64,000 nt of DNA from Flavobacterium sp. HSC-61S13 (GCF_024171535.1 NZ_JALJZV010000001.1:248001-312000), one strand, 5' to 3'; positions 42,254-52,108 are shown, counted from the stretch's first letter. Notes: generated by a model from the letters alone, not told the origin. Made by a program: numbers and translations.

Positions 42254-43702
42254 CTACAAATCTTTATATCCAAATAGTTTTTTAGTTTTAATTTCATTTG
42301 CAATTCCCTCTGGAAGAGCAGTTTCCCAACCCGTTTGTTGTTCGTGTATCAATCGGTAAATTTCTCGAGAGAAAATACTTAAATTCTTCTCTTCATAATT
42401 GGTGATATCAACAATTTTTCCTGCTTTTTTGAAATATTTGTACAATTCTTTGATGTGCAAGTCCACTTTTAAATTCTGTGAAGTTAAAATTTGTTGGTGC
42501 TCATCTTTCATCGGATAGAGATATACTTTTAAATCGCGGTAAAACAATTTACCCAATCCTTCGAGTATTCCACCGTGTAAATGGGTGTAATATTTCTCGT
42601 CAAAAATATTCAGTATCGAACTAACTCCCATGGTTAAACCGATTTTCTCTTTGGTATATTGAGAAAAATATTCGACCACTCGATAATATTCTTGGAAATT
42701 GGAGATCAAAACAGTTTGTCCTAAAGAGCAAAGCAATTCTGCTCTATGTAGGAAGTCGACTTCATCGATTTCTCCTTCCATCAGTAAATTGGATAAGGTC
42801 ATTTCAAAAACGACTAAGGTTTCGTTTTTATCCAACTGGTTTTCATCGACAAACAGTTTTAAGGATTCCTCATACATATTCATGTTTACTACAGTTACCG
42901 GTCTAAAACTACCGCGTAAGGCCAAAATATTTTTTCTGTATAAAGCGGTGGCAGGTAGCATACTTTGACCATCCGGTCCAAACATAACGGCATCAGTCAT
43001 GCCGTTTTTAACCAATTGCAAACTCATCAGACGGTTGTCTACGTTTTTAAATAGCGGTCCTGAAAAGTTGATACTGTCAATCTCAATTTGATCCTTGTCG
43101 AGGTGATCGTATAATTTACGTATTAGATTTTTTGGGTCGTTGTGCTGATAATAAGCACCGTATATTAAATTTACCCCCAATATTCCTAAAGTTTCTTGCT
43201 GAAGTTTGGAATCGGTTTCTTTAAATTGGATGTGTAAGATAATTTCGCTATATGCTTCGTCGGGTTTGGATTGAAATCGAATTCCTACCCATCCGTGTCC
43301 TTTAAAGCTCTTGGCGAAATCTATAGTTGCTACGGTATTGGCATAGCTGAAAAAAGTTTTACTCGGGTGTCTTTCGCGTTCAATACGGTCTTCAATCAGA
43401 TCGGTTTCGTGAATCAACATTTTTTTTAGTCGACTTTCGGTAACATATCTACCGTCATTCTCGACTGTATAAATCGCATCACTAAAATCTTTGTCATAAG
43501 CAGACATCGCTTTAGCTATCGTTCTCGATGAACCACCTGCTCTAAAAAAGTGACGGACCGTTTCTTGTCCGGCGCCAATTTCAGCAAAGGTTCCATAAAT
43601 ATTTTTGTTTAAGTTGATACGCAGTGCTTTATCGGATATGGCAGGCTGGTGTTCAATGATTCTGTCCCCATCAAGTACCAAATCTTCGGCGAAATTTTTC
43701 AT
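42254..43702 (-). CDS. Conserved Bacteroidota protein of unknown function
   Basis: The 482-residue soluble protein has a very conserved N-terminus: IYGTFAEIGAGQETVRHFF, then AKAMSAYDKDFSDAIY and YVTESRLKKML. Later landmarks are FANTVATIDFAKS-like FSYANTVATIDF, GHGWVGIRFQ, ETLGILGVNLIYGA, NFSGPLFKNVDNRLMSLQL and RGSFRPVTVVNM. It has no signal peptide or membrane helices. Some databases label relatives 'TonB-dependent receptor', which does not fit: there is no barrel, plug or signal sequence. The function is unknown; strong conservation suggests a metabolic enzyme. Single gene divergent from the MBL-fold gene. Confidence 0.85.
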   Translation of the reverse strand: MKNFAEDLVLDGDRIIEHQPAISDKALRINLNKNIYGTFAEIGAGQETVRHFFRAGGSSRTIAKAMSAYDKDFSDAIYTVENDGRYVTESRLKKMLIHETDLIEDRIERERHPSKTFFSYANTVATIDFAKSFKGHGWVGIRFQSKPDEAYSEIILHIQFKETDSKLQQETLGILGVNLIYGAYYQHNDPKNLIRKLYDHLDKDQIEIDSINFSGPLFKNVDNRLMSLQLVKNGMTDAVMFGPDGQSMLPATALYRKNILALRGSFRPVTVVNMNMYEESLKLFVDENQLDKNETLVVFEMTLSNLLMEGEIDEVDFLHRAELLCSLGQTVLISNFQEYYRVVEYFSQYTKEKIGLTMGVSSILNIFDEKYYTHLHGGILEGLGKLFYRDLKVYLYPMKDEHQQILTSQNLKVDLHIKELYKYFKKAGKIVDITNYEEKNLSIFSREIYRLIHEQQTGWETALPEGIANEIKTKKLFGYKDL

Positions 43703-43761
43703 AGTCTATTATAATAATAACAAACGTAGTAAATTATACAGTTTAAAAAAAGATAAAACCT

Positions 43762-43769
43762 TATTTTTG
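43762..43769 (+). promoter_or_regulatory. -7 box of the MBL-fold gene
   Basis: TATTTTTG matches the flavobacterial -7 element. Transcription would start near 43775, which makes the in-frame TTG at 43776 an unlikely start and favours GTG 43785. Confidence 0.45.
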
Positions 43770-43784
43770 TAAAAATTGAACGCT

Positions 43785-44555
43785 GTGAGAGTATATTTTT
43801 TAGGTACCGGAACTTCTCAAGGAATGCCAGTGATCGGCAGTAAAGATCCAGTATGCTTGAGTACTGATATGCGAGATAAGAGGCTGCGTACTTCGGTATG
43901 GATAGAATGGAAAGGTCTGAGTCTTTTAATCGATTGTGGACCGGATTTTAGGCAACAAATGTTGGTCTCAAATTGCCAAAGAATCGATGCAATTTTATAT
44001 ACCCATGAACACGCCGATCACACCGCGGGTTTGGACGACATTAGACCTTTTTGTTTTCAAATTGGAAAAATGCCAGTTTATGCTTTGCAAAGGGTAATGG
44101 ATAGTCTGAGAAAACGTTTTGACTATGTTTTTGCTACCGAAGACCGATATCCTGGTGCCCCAGCAGTTGAGCCACATATCCTCGATGCGGAACGCGATTT
44201 TAGGATTAAAAACCAAACGATCAGCCCCATTGAAATTTTACACGGCGATTTATCGATCCTCGGATTTCGTTTTGACGATTTTGTTTACATTACCGATGCA
44301 AAATACATTCCAGATAGCGAATGGAGCAAACTTAAAAACATAAAAGTTTTGGTTATAAACGCCTTACGGATTAATCCTCATCCGACACATTACAACTTAG
44401 AAGAAGCCTTGGCTTTTATTGAAAAAATTAAACCGGAAAAAGCTTATATAACCCATATCGGTTATGAATTAGGTTTTCATGAAAAAGTACAACAAGGTTT
44501 ACCAAAAAACGTATATTTGGCGCACGACAATTTACAAATAGATATTGCCGACTAA
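43785..44555 (+). CDS. MBL-fold metallo-hydrolase (PhnP-like phosphodiesterase type)
   Basis: The 256-residue metallo-beta-lactamase-fold protein starts VRVYFLGTGTSQGMPVIGS and has the metal motif THEHADHTAGLDDI, with further ligands in KYIPDSEW/ITDAKYI and ITHIGYELGFHE. The pattern resembles the PhnP/ElaC branch, enzymes that hydrolyse phosphodiesters such as cyclic ribose phosphates. The natural substrate is unknown. The GTG at 43785 is chosen because relatives begin M(K/R)VYFLGTGTSQG, and the promoter box lies too close to the TTG at 43776. Confidence 0.88.
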   Translation: MRVYFLGTGTSQGMPVIGSKDPVCLSTDMRDKRLRTSVWIEWKGLSLLIDCGPDFRQQMLVSNCQRIDAILYTHEHADHTAGLDDIRPFCFQIGKMPVYALQRVMDSLRKRFDYVFATEDRYPGAPAVEPHILDAERDFRIKNQTISPIEILHGDLSILGFRFDDFVYITDAKYIPDSEWSKLKNIKVLVINALRINPHPTHYNLEEALAFIEKIKPEKAYITHIGYELGFHEKVQQGLPKNVYLAHDNLQIDIAD

Positions 44556-44644
44556 ACGGTAAAGCCTCCTGATAAAGGATTGGGAAGCATCGTTTAATAG
44601 ACAGGCTATTCGACAGTGGTTATTAAAAAAACAAACTCTTATTT

Positions 44645-45142
44645 ATGAAAAAAGCATTTTTTTACCTTTTTGTATTTTCTTTTTTATTCAACATTTACCA
44701 ATATGTCAATGCCAACAAAATACATAAGGGAAAGGAAAAAGAATTGGAAATTTCTCATAAACGCATAGAAACGGTTCGCGACTCCTTAAAGATAAACGAG
44801 AAAAATTTAATGGAAGCCAATTATTTTTCAATCATTCAAAATGAGGAAGCACAGGATTATTTTAAAGATTATGATTTTGATGAAGTCATGGCAAAAGTAG
44901 AAGGGGAGTTGATGGCGTTAAATCATCAGCCCAATGGAAATCCATTGATTCCTTATGCTCCTGTTGATGGGAATAAATTTATTTTAAATAAAGCCAAAGT
45001 AATTAACCACCGTTGGATTATTGCAGATTTTTATTCGGGTAAATTGCATGGGGAAGTGTTGATAAAATATTTCTTTAAGGCAGATGCTCCAACAGAATTT
45101 AACACTATTGAAACCGTTTTATATACTTCTACAAGCAATTAA
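44645..45142 (+). CDS. Hypothetical membrane-anchored protein
   Basis: The 165-residue protein has an N-terminal hydrophobic helix (residues 2-20), a charged coiled-coil-like helix (about 25-60, KEKELEISHKRIETVRDSLK) and a C-terminal alpha/beta domain. The latter contains NEEAQDYFKDYDFDEVMAKVE, HRWIIADFYSGKLHGEVLIKYFF and an FNTIETVLY ending. It resembles small conserved Flavobacteriia proteins without assigned function. It is probably anchored in the inner membrane with the domain outside. It is followed after 28 bases by a lipoprotein gene, possibly on one transcript. Confidence 0.65.
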   Translation: MKKAFFYLFVFSFLFNIYQYVNANKIHKGKEKELEISHKRIETVRDSLKINEKNLMEANYFSIIQNEEAQDYFKDYDFDEVMAKVEGELMALNHQPNGNPLIPYAPVDGNKFILNKAKVINHRWIIADFYSGKLHGEVLIKYFFKADAPTEFNTIETVLYTSTSN

Positions 45143-45170
45143 ATTGGTATATTTGAATTTTACTAATACA

Positions 45171-45683
45171 ATGAAAAAAATACTTGTTTTATTTCTTAGT
45201 GTCTTTCTTTTCGTTTCTTGCGATTTTATATTTAAAAAAGAGGAGAAGGCAGAGCCTGTTTTTCCAGCTAAAGAAAACGTGGTTTTAGGGTCTGATTTAG
45301 ATTCAAACGGTTGTGCGATCAGTGCAGGTTACCGCTGGAGCCAACTCAGAAATGACTGTATTCGAGTTTTTGAAGAGGGATTCCGCCTTAATCCAACCAA
45401 CATTGAGGAGGGTAATCCGGAGGAAAATGAACTTGAAGATAATGATGTAAGTGGTTTTGTGGTATTTAATGAAGAAAAATCTAAAGCAGAGATTTTCTTA
45501 CCGTATCAAGAGAAAAGCATTTTACTAAGTGAAAAAAGCCCTAGCGGTTTATATGGTGACCAAAATTGGGAATTGGATACTCGAAAGGACTGGCAGCTTA
45601 AAAAGGGTGGGATTGTTAAATACACTGCAGCCAAAGCCATAGATTTGAAGATTACCGGTAGTGACCAAGTGGATGATGAGTAA
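45171..45683 (+). CDS. Lipoprotein of unknown function
   Basis: The 170-residue protein begins MKKILVLFLSVFLFVSC, a classic lipoprotein signal with lipid Cys17. The mature part has a Gly-Cys pair (DSNGCAISAGYRWSQLRNDCIRVFE) that could form a disulfide, an acidic segment (NIEEGNPEENELEDND) and beta strands to the end. The start at 45171 is chosen over a longer frame, because the signal peptide begins here. Function unknown; relatives are common in Flavobacteriia. Confidence 0.75.
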   Translation: MKKILVLFLSVFLFVSCDFIFKKEEKAEPVFPAKENVVLGSDLDSNGCAISAGYRWSQLRNDCIRVFEEGFRLNPTNIEEGNPEENELEDNDVSGFVVFNEEKSKAEIFLPYQEKSILLSEKSPSGLYGDQNWELDTRKDWQLKKGGIVKYTAAKAIDLKITGSDQVDDE

Positions 45684-45700
45684 AAGTAATATCGTATAAA

Positions 45701-45730
45701 AAAAAAGCGTCCGAAGGAACGCTTTTTTTA
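45701..45730 (+). terminator. Rho-independent terminator
   Basis: AAGCGTCC pairs with GGAACGCTT (one bulged A) around GAA. It is preceded by an A-run and followed by a T-run, so it may work in both directions. Confidence 0.7.
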
Positions 45731-45747
45731 TGACTTAGTTCTCGGAA

Positions 45748-46341
45748 TCAATCTCCTGAGTCCTTTTTTTCGAGTTTATTTGAAAGCAGTTCTTCAAAAG
45801 TCGGATAATAAATAATACCAACCTTTGGTATGTTGAGCGTGTTGCTAAGAATAGGTAATTTTGGACTTTTCGAAGCGTATAAAAAGGAATCCGTTAGAAA
45901 TATATAGGATCCCTTTTCAGTATAATTGTTTTTTAGGAGTTTGTGCGCTTCTATTACGGGTTTTCCGTAAAGTTTGTTGAAATATTTTATCGTATATCTC
46001 GAAAAATAACCGTGATGAACAATGAATTTTAACGACATATTTATCGTAGTGTCAAGGGCTACTTCCAATTCAACCAATTTTTGATTAAAGGAATACAACA
46101 TTCTTTTTAAAACTTCCATAACACTATCAAAACAAGGTGTTTTACTATACTTGTAAAAAAGTATGGCATCACCTTCAATCTCGGAGATATAAAAATGTTT
46201 TTTGTTAGCTTCTATAAGGGTTAAGAGAAGTTGCTTTATGATATATCCTCCCGTATGGATTTTGGTAGCAAACACAAATTCAGTGAATCCACTAAAATCT
46301 GGAATCAATATAATACCTTCTCTTTCTTTGTGATTTGTCAT
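45748..46341 (-). CDS. DUF2652 family protein (nucleotide-cyclase-fold-like)
   Basis: The 197-residue soluble protein begins with GIILIPDFSGFTEFV, continues with GGYIIKQLLLTLIEAN and YISEIEGDAILFYKY, and ends with a helix. DUF2652 proteins resemble the catalytic fold of class III adenylate/guanylate cyclases. PDFSGFT and EIEGDAILF are at the positions of the two metal-binding Asp residues. Whether it still makes a cyclic nucleotide is unknown. A terminator-like hairpin at 46366 lies upstream, between it and the efflux operon. Confidence 0.8.
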   Translation of the reverse strand: MTNHKEREGIILIPDFSGFTEFVFATKIHTGGYIIKQLLLTLIEANKKHFYISEIEGDAILFYKYSKTPCFDSVMEVLKRMLYSFNQKLVELEVALDTTINMSLKFIVHHGYFSRYTIKYFNKLYGKPVIEAHKLLKNNYTEKGSYIFLTDSFLYASKSPKLPILSNTLNIPKVGIIYYPTFEELLSNKLEKKDSGD

Positions 46342-46365
46342 GATTTTAGTTGTTTTTAAATAGCA

Positions 46366-46398
46366 GTAATCGGTTACTTTCTTTAAGTAACCGATTGA
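46366..46398 (-). terminator. Terminator of the RND efflux operon
   Basis: AATCGGTTACTT (46368-46379) pairs perfectly with AAGTAACCGATT (46385-46396), with loop TCTTT. It lies about 15 bases past the end of the outer-membrane factor gene. The T-tail is weak. Confidence 0.6.
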
Positions 46399-46411
46399 TC
46401 TACTCGTTCAT

Positions 46412-47821
46412 TTACTGCACACCACCGCCTAAGGCTCGGTATAAGGTTGCAATAGCGTTGAGACGTTGTGTTTTGACTGCAGCTAACTCCAGTTCAGAGT
46501 GGAGTTTGTTGGATTGCGCTAACAGTACTTCCAAATAGGTTGCTTCAGCGTATTGATATAGGGTGACGGAATTGCTAACAACTTGTGTAGCTTTTTCTAC
46601 CAAGTTTTCTCCAATTTGTTGTTGGCGTTCGAGTTTTTCGATAGCCACTAACGCGTCAGAAACTTCACTAACGGCATTTAACACAGATTGTTTGAATTGG
46701 ATCTCAGCCATTTCCGAATTAATCTTTGCCTGTTCGTATAGTGTTTTTAGTTGTTTTCCATTTAGAAGAGGCTGTGTAAGTGAGGCAGTAGCTAATCCAA
46801 ATAGCGAACCGGGTATCGTAAACCAATTGCTTGTTTTTAATGCATTTAAGCCTCCTTGCGCTGTTATATTCAAGCTGGGATACATACTGACTTTTGCAAT
46901 GTGAATCGAGGCTATACTCTTTTTAAAATTGAGTTCGCCACTTTTTACATCCGGTCGATTACTCAGTAATTCAGCGGGAATTCCACTTGCAAGACTTTCG
47001 GGATGATGTGCTTGATCCAATCCTATTTTTCGCTCTACTATATTGGGCATGGAACCGCTAAGAACACTTAAGCTGTTTTCTTGTACGCTGATGGCATTCT
47101 CAATGGCAGGTATCGTTTTTTCTATTTGTTCTATAGCCATTTCTTGTTGTTGTACAGCTAGCGAAGTGATCATACCCAACTCGTATTGTTTCTGTAGGAT
47201 CTCGTTGGTTTGCTTTGCAAAAGATAAATTTTCTTGGGATATTTCCAATTGCTTATCGAGCATTAAGAGGTTGTAATAACCAGTAACTACTTCCGATACC
47301 AGCCGGCTTTTAACGGCTTTGGCGGCCTCTTGTGTAATGAGGTAATCGTCGAGTGCCTGCTCTTTAATCCCACTAATTTTCCCCCATATATCGGCTTCCC
47401 ACGAAAGGTTTATCGCAGTATTGTAGTCTTCCTGGTATTTTTTTCCGTTGGATGGACTATTGTTGTTTTCTGCTGGACGATTAACAGTTGCGCTTCCTAG
47501 CGTTGCGTCGATTTTTGGTAAATTTCCCCATTTCGATTGTTTATAGGTCATCGAGGCAAATTCAATTTGCTTTAAGGCTAATCGCAAGTCGTTGTTTTGT
47601 TGTACAGCCTTGTCAATCAAGGCTACAAGTACCGTATCCTTAAAGAAATTCTTATAGTGAATTGGCGCTATGCTGATGCTGTCGATATCGGAGCTATTGG
47701 TTCTAAATGACTGAGGAAGTTCAAGTTCTAGCGGTTGCTGTTTTTGCACGGAACAAGAGCTAATAATAATTGCCGTACCTATGGTTGCCGTCAGTTTTAA
47801 CGTATAAATAATAGATTTCAT
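46412..47821 (-). CDS. Outer-membrane factor of an RND efflux system (OprM/NodT family lipoprotein)
   Basis: The 469-residue TolC-like protein has a lipoprotein signal (IIISSC, lipid Cys at about 23) and the repeated long helices of the family, with LRLALKQIE, NLSWEADIWGKISG and a second half with ELLSNRPDVKSGELNFKKS. The conserved NRPDV and WGK patterns are typical of NodT/OprM proteins. It should form the trimeric channel that takes substrate from the inner-membrane pump across the outer membrane. It is the third gene of the operon, 19 bases after the pump gene. Confidence 0.92.
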   Translation of the reverse strand: MKSIIYTLKLTATIGTAIIISSCSVQKQQPLELELPQSFRTNSSDIDSISIAPIHYKNFFKDTVLVALIDKAVQQNNDLRLALKQIEFASMTYKQSKWGNLPKIDATLGSATVNRPAENNNSPSNGKKYQEDYNTAINLSWEADIWGKISGIKEQALDDYLITQEAAKAVKSRLVSEVVTGYYNLLMLDKQLEISQENLSFAKQTNEILQKQYELGMITSLAVQQQEMAIEQIEKTIPAIENAISVQENSLSVLSGSMPNIVERKIGLDQAHHPESLASGIPAELLSNRPDVKSGELNFKKSIASIHIAKVSMYPSLNITAQGGLNALKTSNWFTIPGSLFGLATASLTQPLLNGKQLKTLYEQAKINSEMAEIQFKQSVLNAVSEVSDALVAIEKLERQQQIGENLVEKATQVVSNSVTLYQYAEATYLEVLLAQSNKLHSELELAAVKTQRLNAIATLYRALGGGVQ

Positions 47822-47840
47822 CTTAAATGTTTATTTTGAA

Positions 47841-50800
47841 TTAATATTCCCAATCTTCAGCGGTTACTGCTTTTCCGCTTATTTTCTCGTTGAGATGCTG
47901 AAATATCACAAATAGGACAGGAGTGATAAAAAGACCTAAGATAGTTCCAAACAACATTCCGAAAATGGCGGCATAACCGATGGAATGATTTCCTAACGCG
48001 GATGGACCTGCAACAAAAAGCAAGGGTGTTAATCCAGCTAAAAAAGCTAAGGATGTCATCAATATAGGTCGTAAACGTGCCTTGGCTCCCTCGACAGCAG
48101 AAGCAACAATACTTTTGCCCGAACGTCGCCTTTGAATAGCAAATTCCACTATCAAAATTCCGTTTTTAGCCAACAATCCAATGAGCATAATCATCGCTAT
48201 TTGTACATATATATTATTGGAAATTTCGGCAAATGTTATACCTATAAAAACCCCGCTTAAACCTATGGGAATCGCTATCAGTACCGAGAAGGGTAAAACA
48301 TAACTCTCGTACTGCGCTGATAATAAAAAGTAGACAAACAAGATGCACAGGGCGAATATTAAAGTCGATTGGGCTCCCGATTTACTTTCTTCGCGGCTCA
48401 TCCCTTTATAATCATGTGTATAACCTGCTGGTAACACTTGTTGGCTAACCTCTTCTATAGCGGACATGGCTTGACCTGTACTGTATCCAGGGGCAGGCAT
48501 TACGGTTAGATTCGAAGAATTATATAAATTAAATCGATCTACTACCTCGGCTCCCGTTGTTTGTTTTAGAGTGACTAAGGTATTGATGGGAACCATTTCG
48601 TTTTTTGAATTTTTAACGAAAATGGCACCAAGTGATTCTTTGTCTTTACGCATTTCGGGGGTCGCTTGTACCAATACTCTATAGTATTTTCCAAAGCGAT
48701 TGAAATCCGACGACTGTATACTGCCATAATATCCTTGCATAGCACTCATAACAGCTGCGACGGTGATTCCCAATTGAGCCGCTTTTGTCTCATCGACCAA
48801 TACTTCAAATTGCGGATACGAAGCGTCAAAAGTGGTAAAAGCTACAGCGACTTCAGGGCGTTGCATCAAGGCACCCATCATCGCATAGGAAGCCTGACCT
48901 AGTTGTTGTAATTGACCGTTATTTCTGTCTTGCAATACCAATTCCATTCCGCTAGTATTGCCAAAACCGTCTACTGTCGGGGAATTTAATACGAGAAAGT
49001 TCGCTCGCTTATCATCGGATAGCGCAGCAGTTAACTGTCCGATTAAATCATTAATTTTCTTGATTTCGCCGCGCTCGTCTATTTTCTTAAGTTTAATAAA
49101 AAAGGTCGCTGAGGATGACGACATAGAGCCGCTAAATAGGTTAAGCCCGTCTACCGATATGACGTTTTCAATAGCGGGATGAGAAACCAGTTTGTTTTCG
49201 GTGTCACCAATAACCGTAGTCGTTCTGTCTTTAGATGCTCCGGGTGCTAGGTTGGCAGTAACAATAATAAAACTTTGGTCTTCATCGGGAATAAAAGCCG
49301 TCGGGGTGGTGAATGCCATCCATGCGAACAAACCTCCAAAAAGAGCAATCAACGCATAAGCGATCCATTTTTTCTTAATCAGGAATAATACTGATTTCCC
49401 GTATCTAAAGGTCAATTTATTAAAAGCAGCATTAAACCCTATGAAAAAGCGCTGCTTAAAGCTCGTTTTAAGTGGTGTATTACCTTCAATGTGTTGGTGT
49501 TTTAAGAGCAAAGCACATAATGCAGGGCTAAGTGTTAAGGCATTTATCGCTGAAATAATAATGGCGATGGCTAGGGTAAGGGCGAACTGCTGGTAAAACA
49601 AACCAATCGAACCTTGCATAAAAGCTACTGGTACAAAAACCGCAGACATAACTAAGGTGATTGAAACGATGGCTCCAGAGATTTCGTTCATCGCAGACAT
49701 GGTTGCTGCTCGGGCATTGAGTTTGCGTTTTTCCATCTTGGCGTGTACTGCTTCTACCACCACTATGGCATCATCAACTACAATTCCGATAGCCAATACT
49801 AAGGCAAAAAGAGTTAATATATTGATGGAAAACCCCAGCAGGTGTATAAAGAAAAAAGTACCCAAAATCGATACGGGAACGGCTATAGCCGGTATTAAGG
49901 TAGAACGAAAATCTTGAAGAAATATAAAAACCACAAGGAAAACGAGTATAAAAGCTTCTATCAATGTAGTGATTACTTGATTGATGGATTGGTCTAGGGA
50001 TTCTTTTGTTGTAAAAGGAATTTGATAGACCATTTTGTTGGGAAAAGATTTCGATAACTGTAGCATGCGTTCCTGTAGTGCAATTTGAACTTCATTGGCA
50101 TTGGAACCCGACATCTGAAATACCGCCATAGTAACGGCTGGTTTTTTATCCGATTTTGAGGAAACGGTATAACTATAAGCGCCGAATTCAACGGTAGCAA
50201 CATCTTTTAAACGGAGAATAGCCCCGTCGTTTAACGCTCTAACTACGATGTTTTCATATTCGTGTGATTCTGTAAATTTACCTTTATATCGCATCACATA
50301 CTCCAACGATTCTGTGCTGCGTTCTCCAAATCTTCCTGGAGCTGCTTCTAAGTTTTGAGATTGTATCGCTGTCGAAATATCGGCAGGAGTGAGGTTATAA
50401 GCGTTGAGCTTTATAGGATCTAACCAAATTCGCATCGAATAATCTTTATTGCCATAGGCCATCGCATCTCCAACCCCTGCTATCCTTTTAAGCTCTGGTA
50501 GTATATTGATTTTGGCATAATTTTCCAGAAAGAGATCGTCTATGCTACCGTCTTCACTAGTGAGGGTGACCATAGCAATCATGCTGTTTTGTCTTTTTAA
50601 GGTAGTAATACCGGCTTGAATTACTTCAACGGGTAGTTGATTGGTGACTTGAGCCACTCTGTTTTGTACGTTGATAGCGGCTTGGTCGGGATCGGTACCC
50701 AATTTAAAAATAACAGTTATGGTCAGTGTTCCGTCATTACTAGATACGGAGGTGATATAATCCATATTTTCAACACCGTTAATGGCATTTTCTAAAGGCG

Positions 50801-50987
50801 GTGCTACAGAACGGGCTAAGGTTTCCGCATTGGCTCCAGGGTAAGTTGCCATAACCGATACGGTAGGAGGTGCGATATCTGGAAATTTGGTGATGGGCAA
50901 ACTCAGCATGCCGACTATACCTAGTATAACTAAAAGTACCGAAATAACCGTGGCCAGTACAGGCCTTTTTATAATAGTTTTTAACAT
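47841..50987 (-). CDS. RND multidrug efflux pump, AcrB/HAE-1 family
   Basis: This 1048-residue inner-membrane proton/drug antiporter has TM1 near the N-terminus (VLATVISVLLVILGIVG), large porter loops with FPDIAPPTVSVMATYPGA and NVISVDGLN, and TM4 with the DD pair (AIGIVVDDAIVVVEAV) that carries protons. A duplicated C-terminal half ends in helices with NGILIVEFAIQRRRSGKS. The length and motifs match the hydrophobe/amphiphile RND class, which exports drugs, dyes, bile salts and detergents. It forms a tripartite complex with the adaptor (upstream gene) and outer-membrane factor (downstream gene). Confidence 0.96.
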   Translation of the reverse strand: MLKTIIKRPVLATVISVLLVILGIVGMLSLPITKFPDIAPPTVSVMATYPGANAETLARSVAPPLENAINGVENMDYITSVSSNDGTLTITVIFKLGTDPDQAAINVQNRVAQVTNQLPVEVIQAGITTLKRQNSMIAMVTLTSEDGSIDDLFLENYAKINILPELKRIAGVGDAMAYGNKDYSMRIWLDPIKLNAYNLTPADISTAIQSQNLEAAPGRFGERSTESLEYVMRYKGKFTESHEYENIVVRALNDGAILRLKDVATVEFGAYSYTVSSKSDKKPAVTMAVFQMSGSNANEVQIALQERMLQLSKSFPNKMVYQIPFTTKESLDQSINQVITTLIEAFILVFLVVFIFLQDFRSTLIPAIAVPVSILGTFFFIHLLGFSINILTLFALVLAIGIVVDDAIVVVEAVHAKMEKRKLNARAATMSAMNEISGAIVSITLVMSAVFVPVAFMQGSIGLFYQQFALTLAIAIIISAINALTLSPALCALLLKHQHIEGNTPLKTSFKQRFFIGFNAAFNKLTFRYGKSVLFLIKKKWIAYALIALFGGLFAWMAFTTPTAFIPDEDQSFIIVTANLAPGASKDRTTTVIGDTENKLVSHPAIENVISVDGLNLFSGSMSSSSATFFIKLKKIDERGEIKKINDLIGQLTAALSDDKRANFLVLNSPTVDGFGNTSGMELVLQDRNNGQLQQLGQASYAMMGALMQRPEVAVAFTTFDASYPQFEVLVDETKAAQLGITVAAVMSAMQGYYGSIQSSDFNRFGKYYRVLVQATPEMRKDKESLGAIFVKNSKNEMVPINTLVTLKQTTGAEVVDRFNLYNSSNLTVMPAPGYSTGQAMSAIEEVSQQVLPAGYTHDYKGMSREESKSGAQSTLIFALCILFVYFLLSAQYESYVLPFSVLIAIPIGLSGVFIGITFAEISNNIYVQIAMIMLIGLLAKNGILIVEFAIQRRRSGKSIVASAVEGAKARLRPILMTSLAFLAGLTPLLFVAGPSALGNHSIGYAAIFGMLFGTILGLFITPVLFVIFQHLNEKISGKAVTAEDWEY

Positions 50988-50998
50988 CTTTTGTCGTT

Positions 50999-52108
50999 TT
51001 ATTTGGTAGTTTTAAAGTTTTGAGTTGCCGTTTTTTGAATAATCGGACTACCCGGTTGTAGTCTTTCAAATCCGCTGATTATATAGGTGTCACCCGCTTT
51101 AATTCCACCAGAAACAATATAGTTATTGCCCGATTTTCCCGCTACTTCAATAGGAAGCTGCACCGCATTACTTTGTTTATCTACAGAGAATACAAAAACT
51201 TTATCTTGCATAAATAGCGTAGATGCGATCGGTATAAGTATCACATCGTTATATTTTTGTGTAATTACTATTTTCCCAGTATTGCCACTTCTTAATAGTG
51301 ATTTTGGGTTATCAAATTTGGCTCGAAGGGTGATGGAACCGGTGGTTTTATTAAATTGTCCGTCAATCGCGTCAATCTTACCGGGAAGTTCGTATTCTTG
51401 ACCGTCTGCAATTAACAGTTTAACGGCAGCTATGTTGGTCAGTTTTTGTTCTAGGGTATTTCCATCATATTGATTTTGGAATCGAATATAATCCGCCTCA
51501 CTTAGACTAAAATAGGCATTGATCTTACTGATGTCGGTTAAAAATGTTAAAGGGTCTTGGGTAGTTGGTGTAATTAAACTTCCCAAGCGGAAAGGTATTC
51601 TACTGATATAGCCGCTAACAGGCGCTTTGATCGTACAGAAATTCAAATTAATCTTAGACAATTCGGCTTGTGAAAGGGCACCCTTATAGATCGCTTCGGC
51701 TTGCTGCACTTGTAAGTCTGAAACAATTTTACTCTTTAATAATTCCTTTTTTCGATCAAAATCAATCTTTGCAGTAGTTAAGTTTGCCAAACTGTTGTTG
51801 TATTGTTCTCTGTAAACACTGTTTTCAATTTGAAAAAGCACTTGCCCTGCTTTTACATAGGCTCCTTCATCTATAAGAATTTTTTCGAGATACCCCGACA
51901 CCTGAGGTCGGATCTCTACATTGGTCACTCCCTCTATACTAGCAGCATAGGTTTGTGTCAGTATGGCCGTGTCTTGTTTGACAACTTCAACGGGAAGTTC
52001 TGGAACAGCACCGCCATAGGCTTGTTTGGTTTGATTTTGAGTACATCCCGCTAGAAGAAGCAAGGCGAAAATAAGTCCAGCGGACTTAAAAGTAGAGAAG
52101 CGATTCAT
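50999..52108 (-). CDS. Periplasmic adaptor (membrane fusion protein) of an RND efflux system
   Basis: The 369-residue lipoprotein (signal ending LLLAGC, lipid Cys at about 22) has the MFP layout: lipoyl halves (EIRPQVSGYLEKILIDEGAYVKAGQVLFQI, then CTIKAPVSGYISRIPF), an alpha hairpin (about 90-150), a beta barrel and a membrane-proximal domain. It links the AcrB-type pump to the outer-membrane factor. It is the first structural gene of the operon, with the pump gene 11 bases downstream. The promoter must lie in the 190 bases between it and the AraC gene. Confidence 0.94.
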   Translation of the reverse strand: MNRFSTFKSAGLIFALLLLAGCTQNQTKQAYGGAVPELPVEVVKQDTAILTQTYAASIEGVTNVEIRPQVSGYLEKILIDEGAYVKAGQVLFQIENSVYREQYNNSLANLTTAKIDFDRKKELLKSKIVSDLQVQQAEAIYKGALSQAELSKINLNFCTIKAPVSGYISRIPFRLGSLITPTTQDPLTFLTDISKINAYFSLSEADYIRFQNQYDGNTLEQKLTNIAAVKLLIADGQEYELPGKIDAIDGQFNKTTGSITLRAKFDNPKSLLRSGNTGKIVITQKYNDVILIPIASTLFMQDKVFVFSVDKQSNAVQLPIEVAGKSGNNYIVSGGIKAGDTYIISGFERLQPGSPIIQKTATQNFKTTK

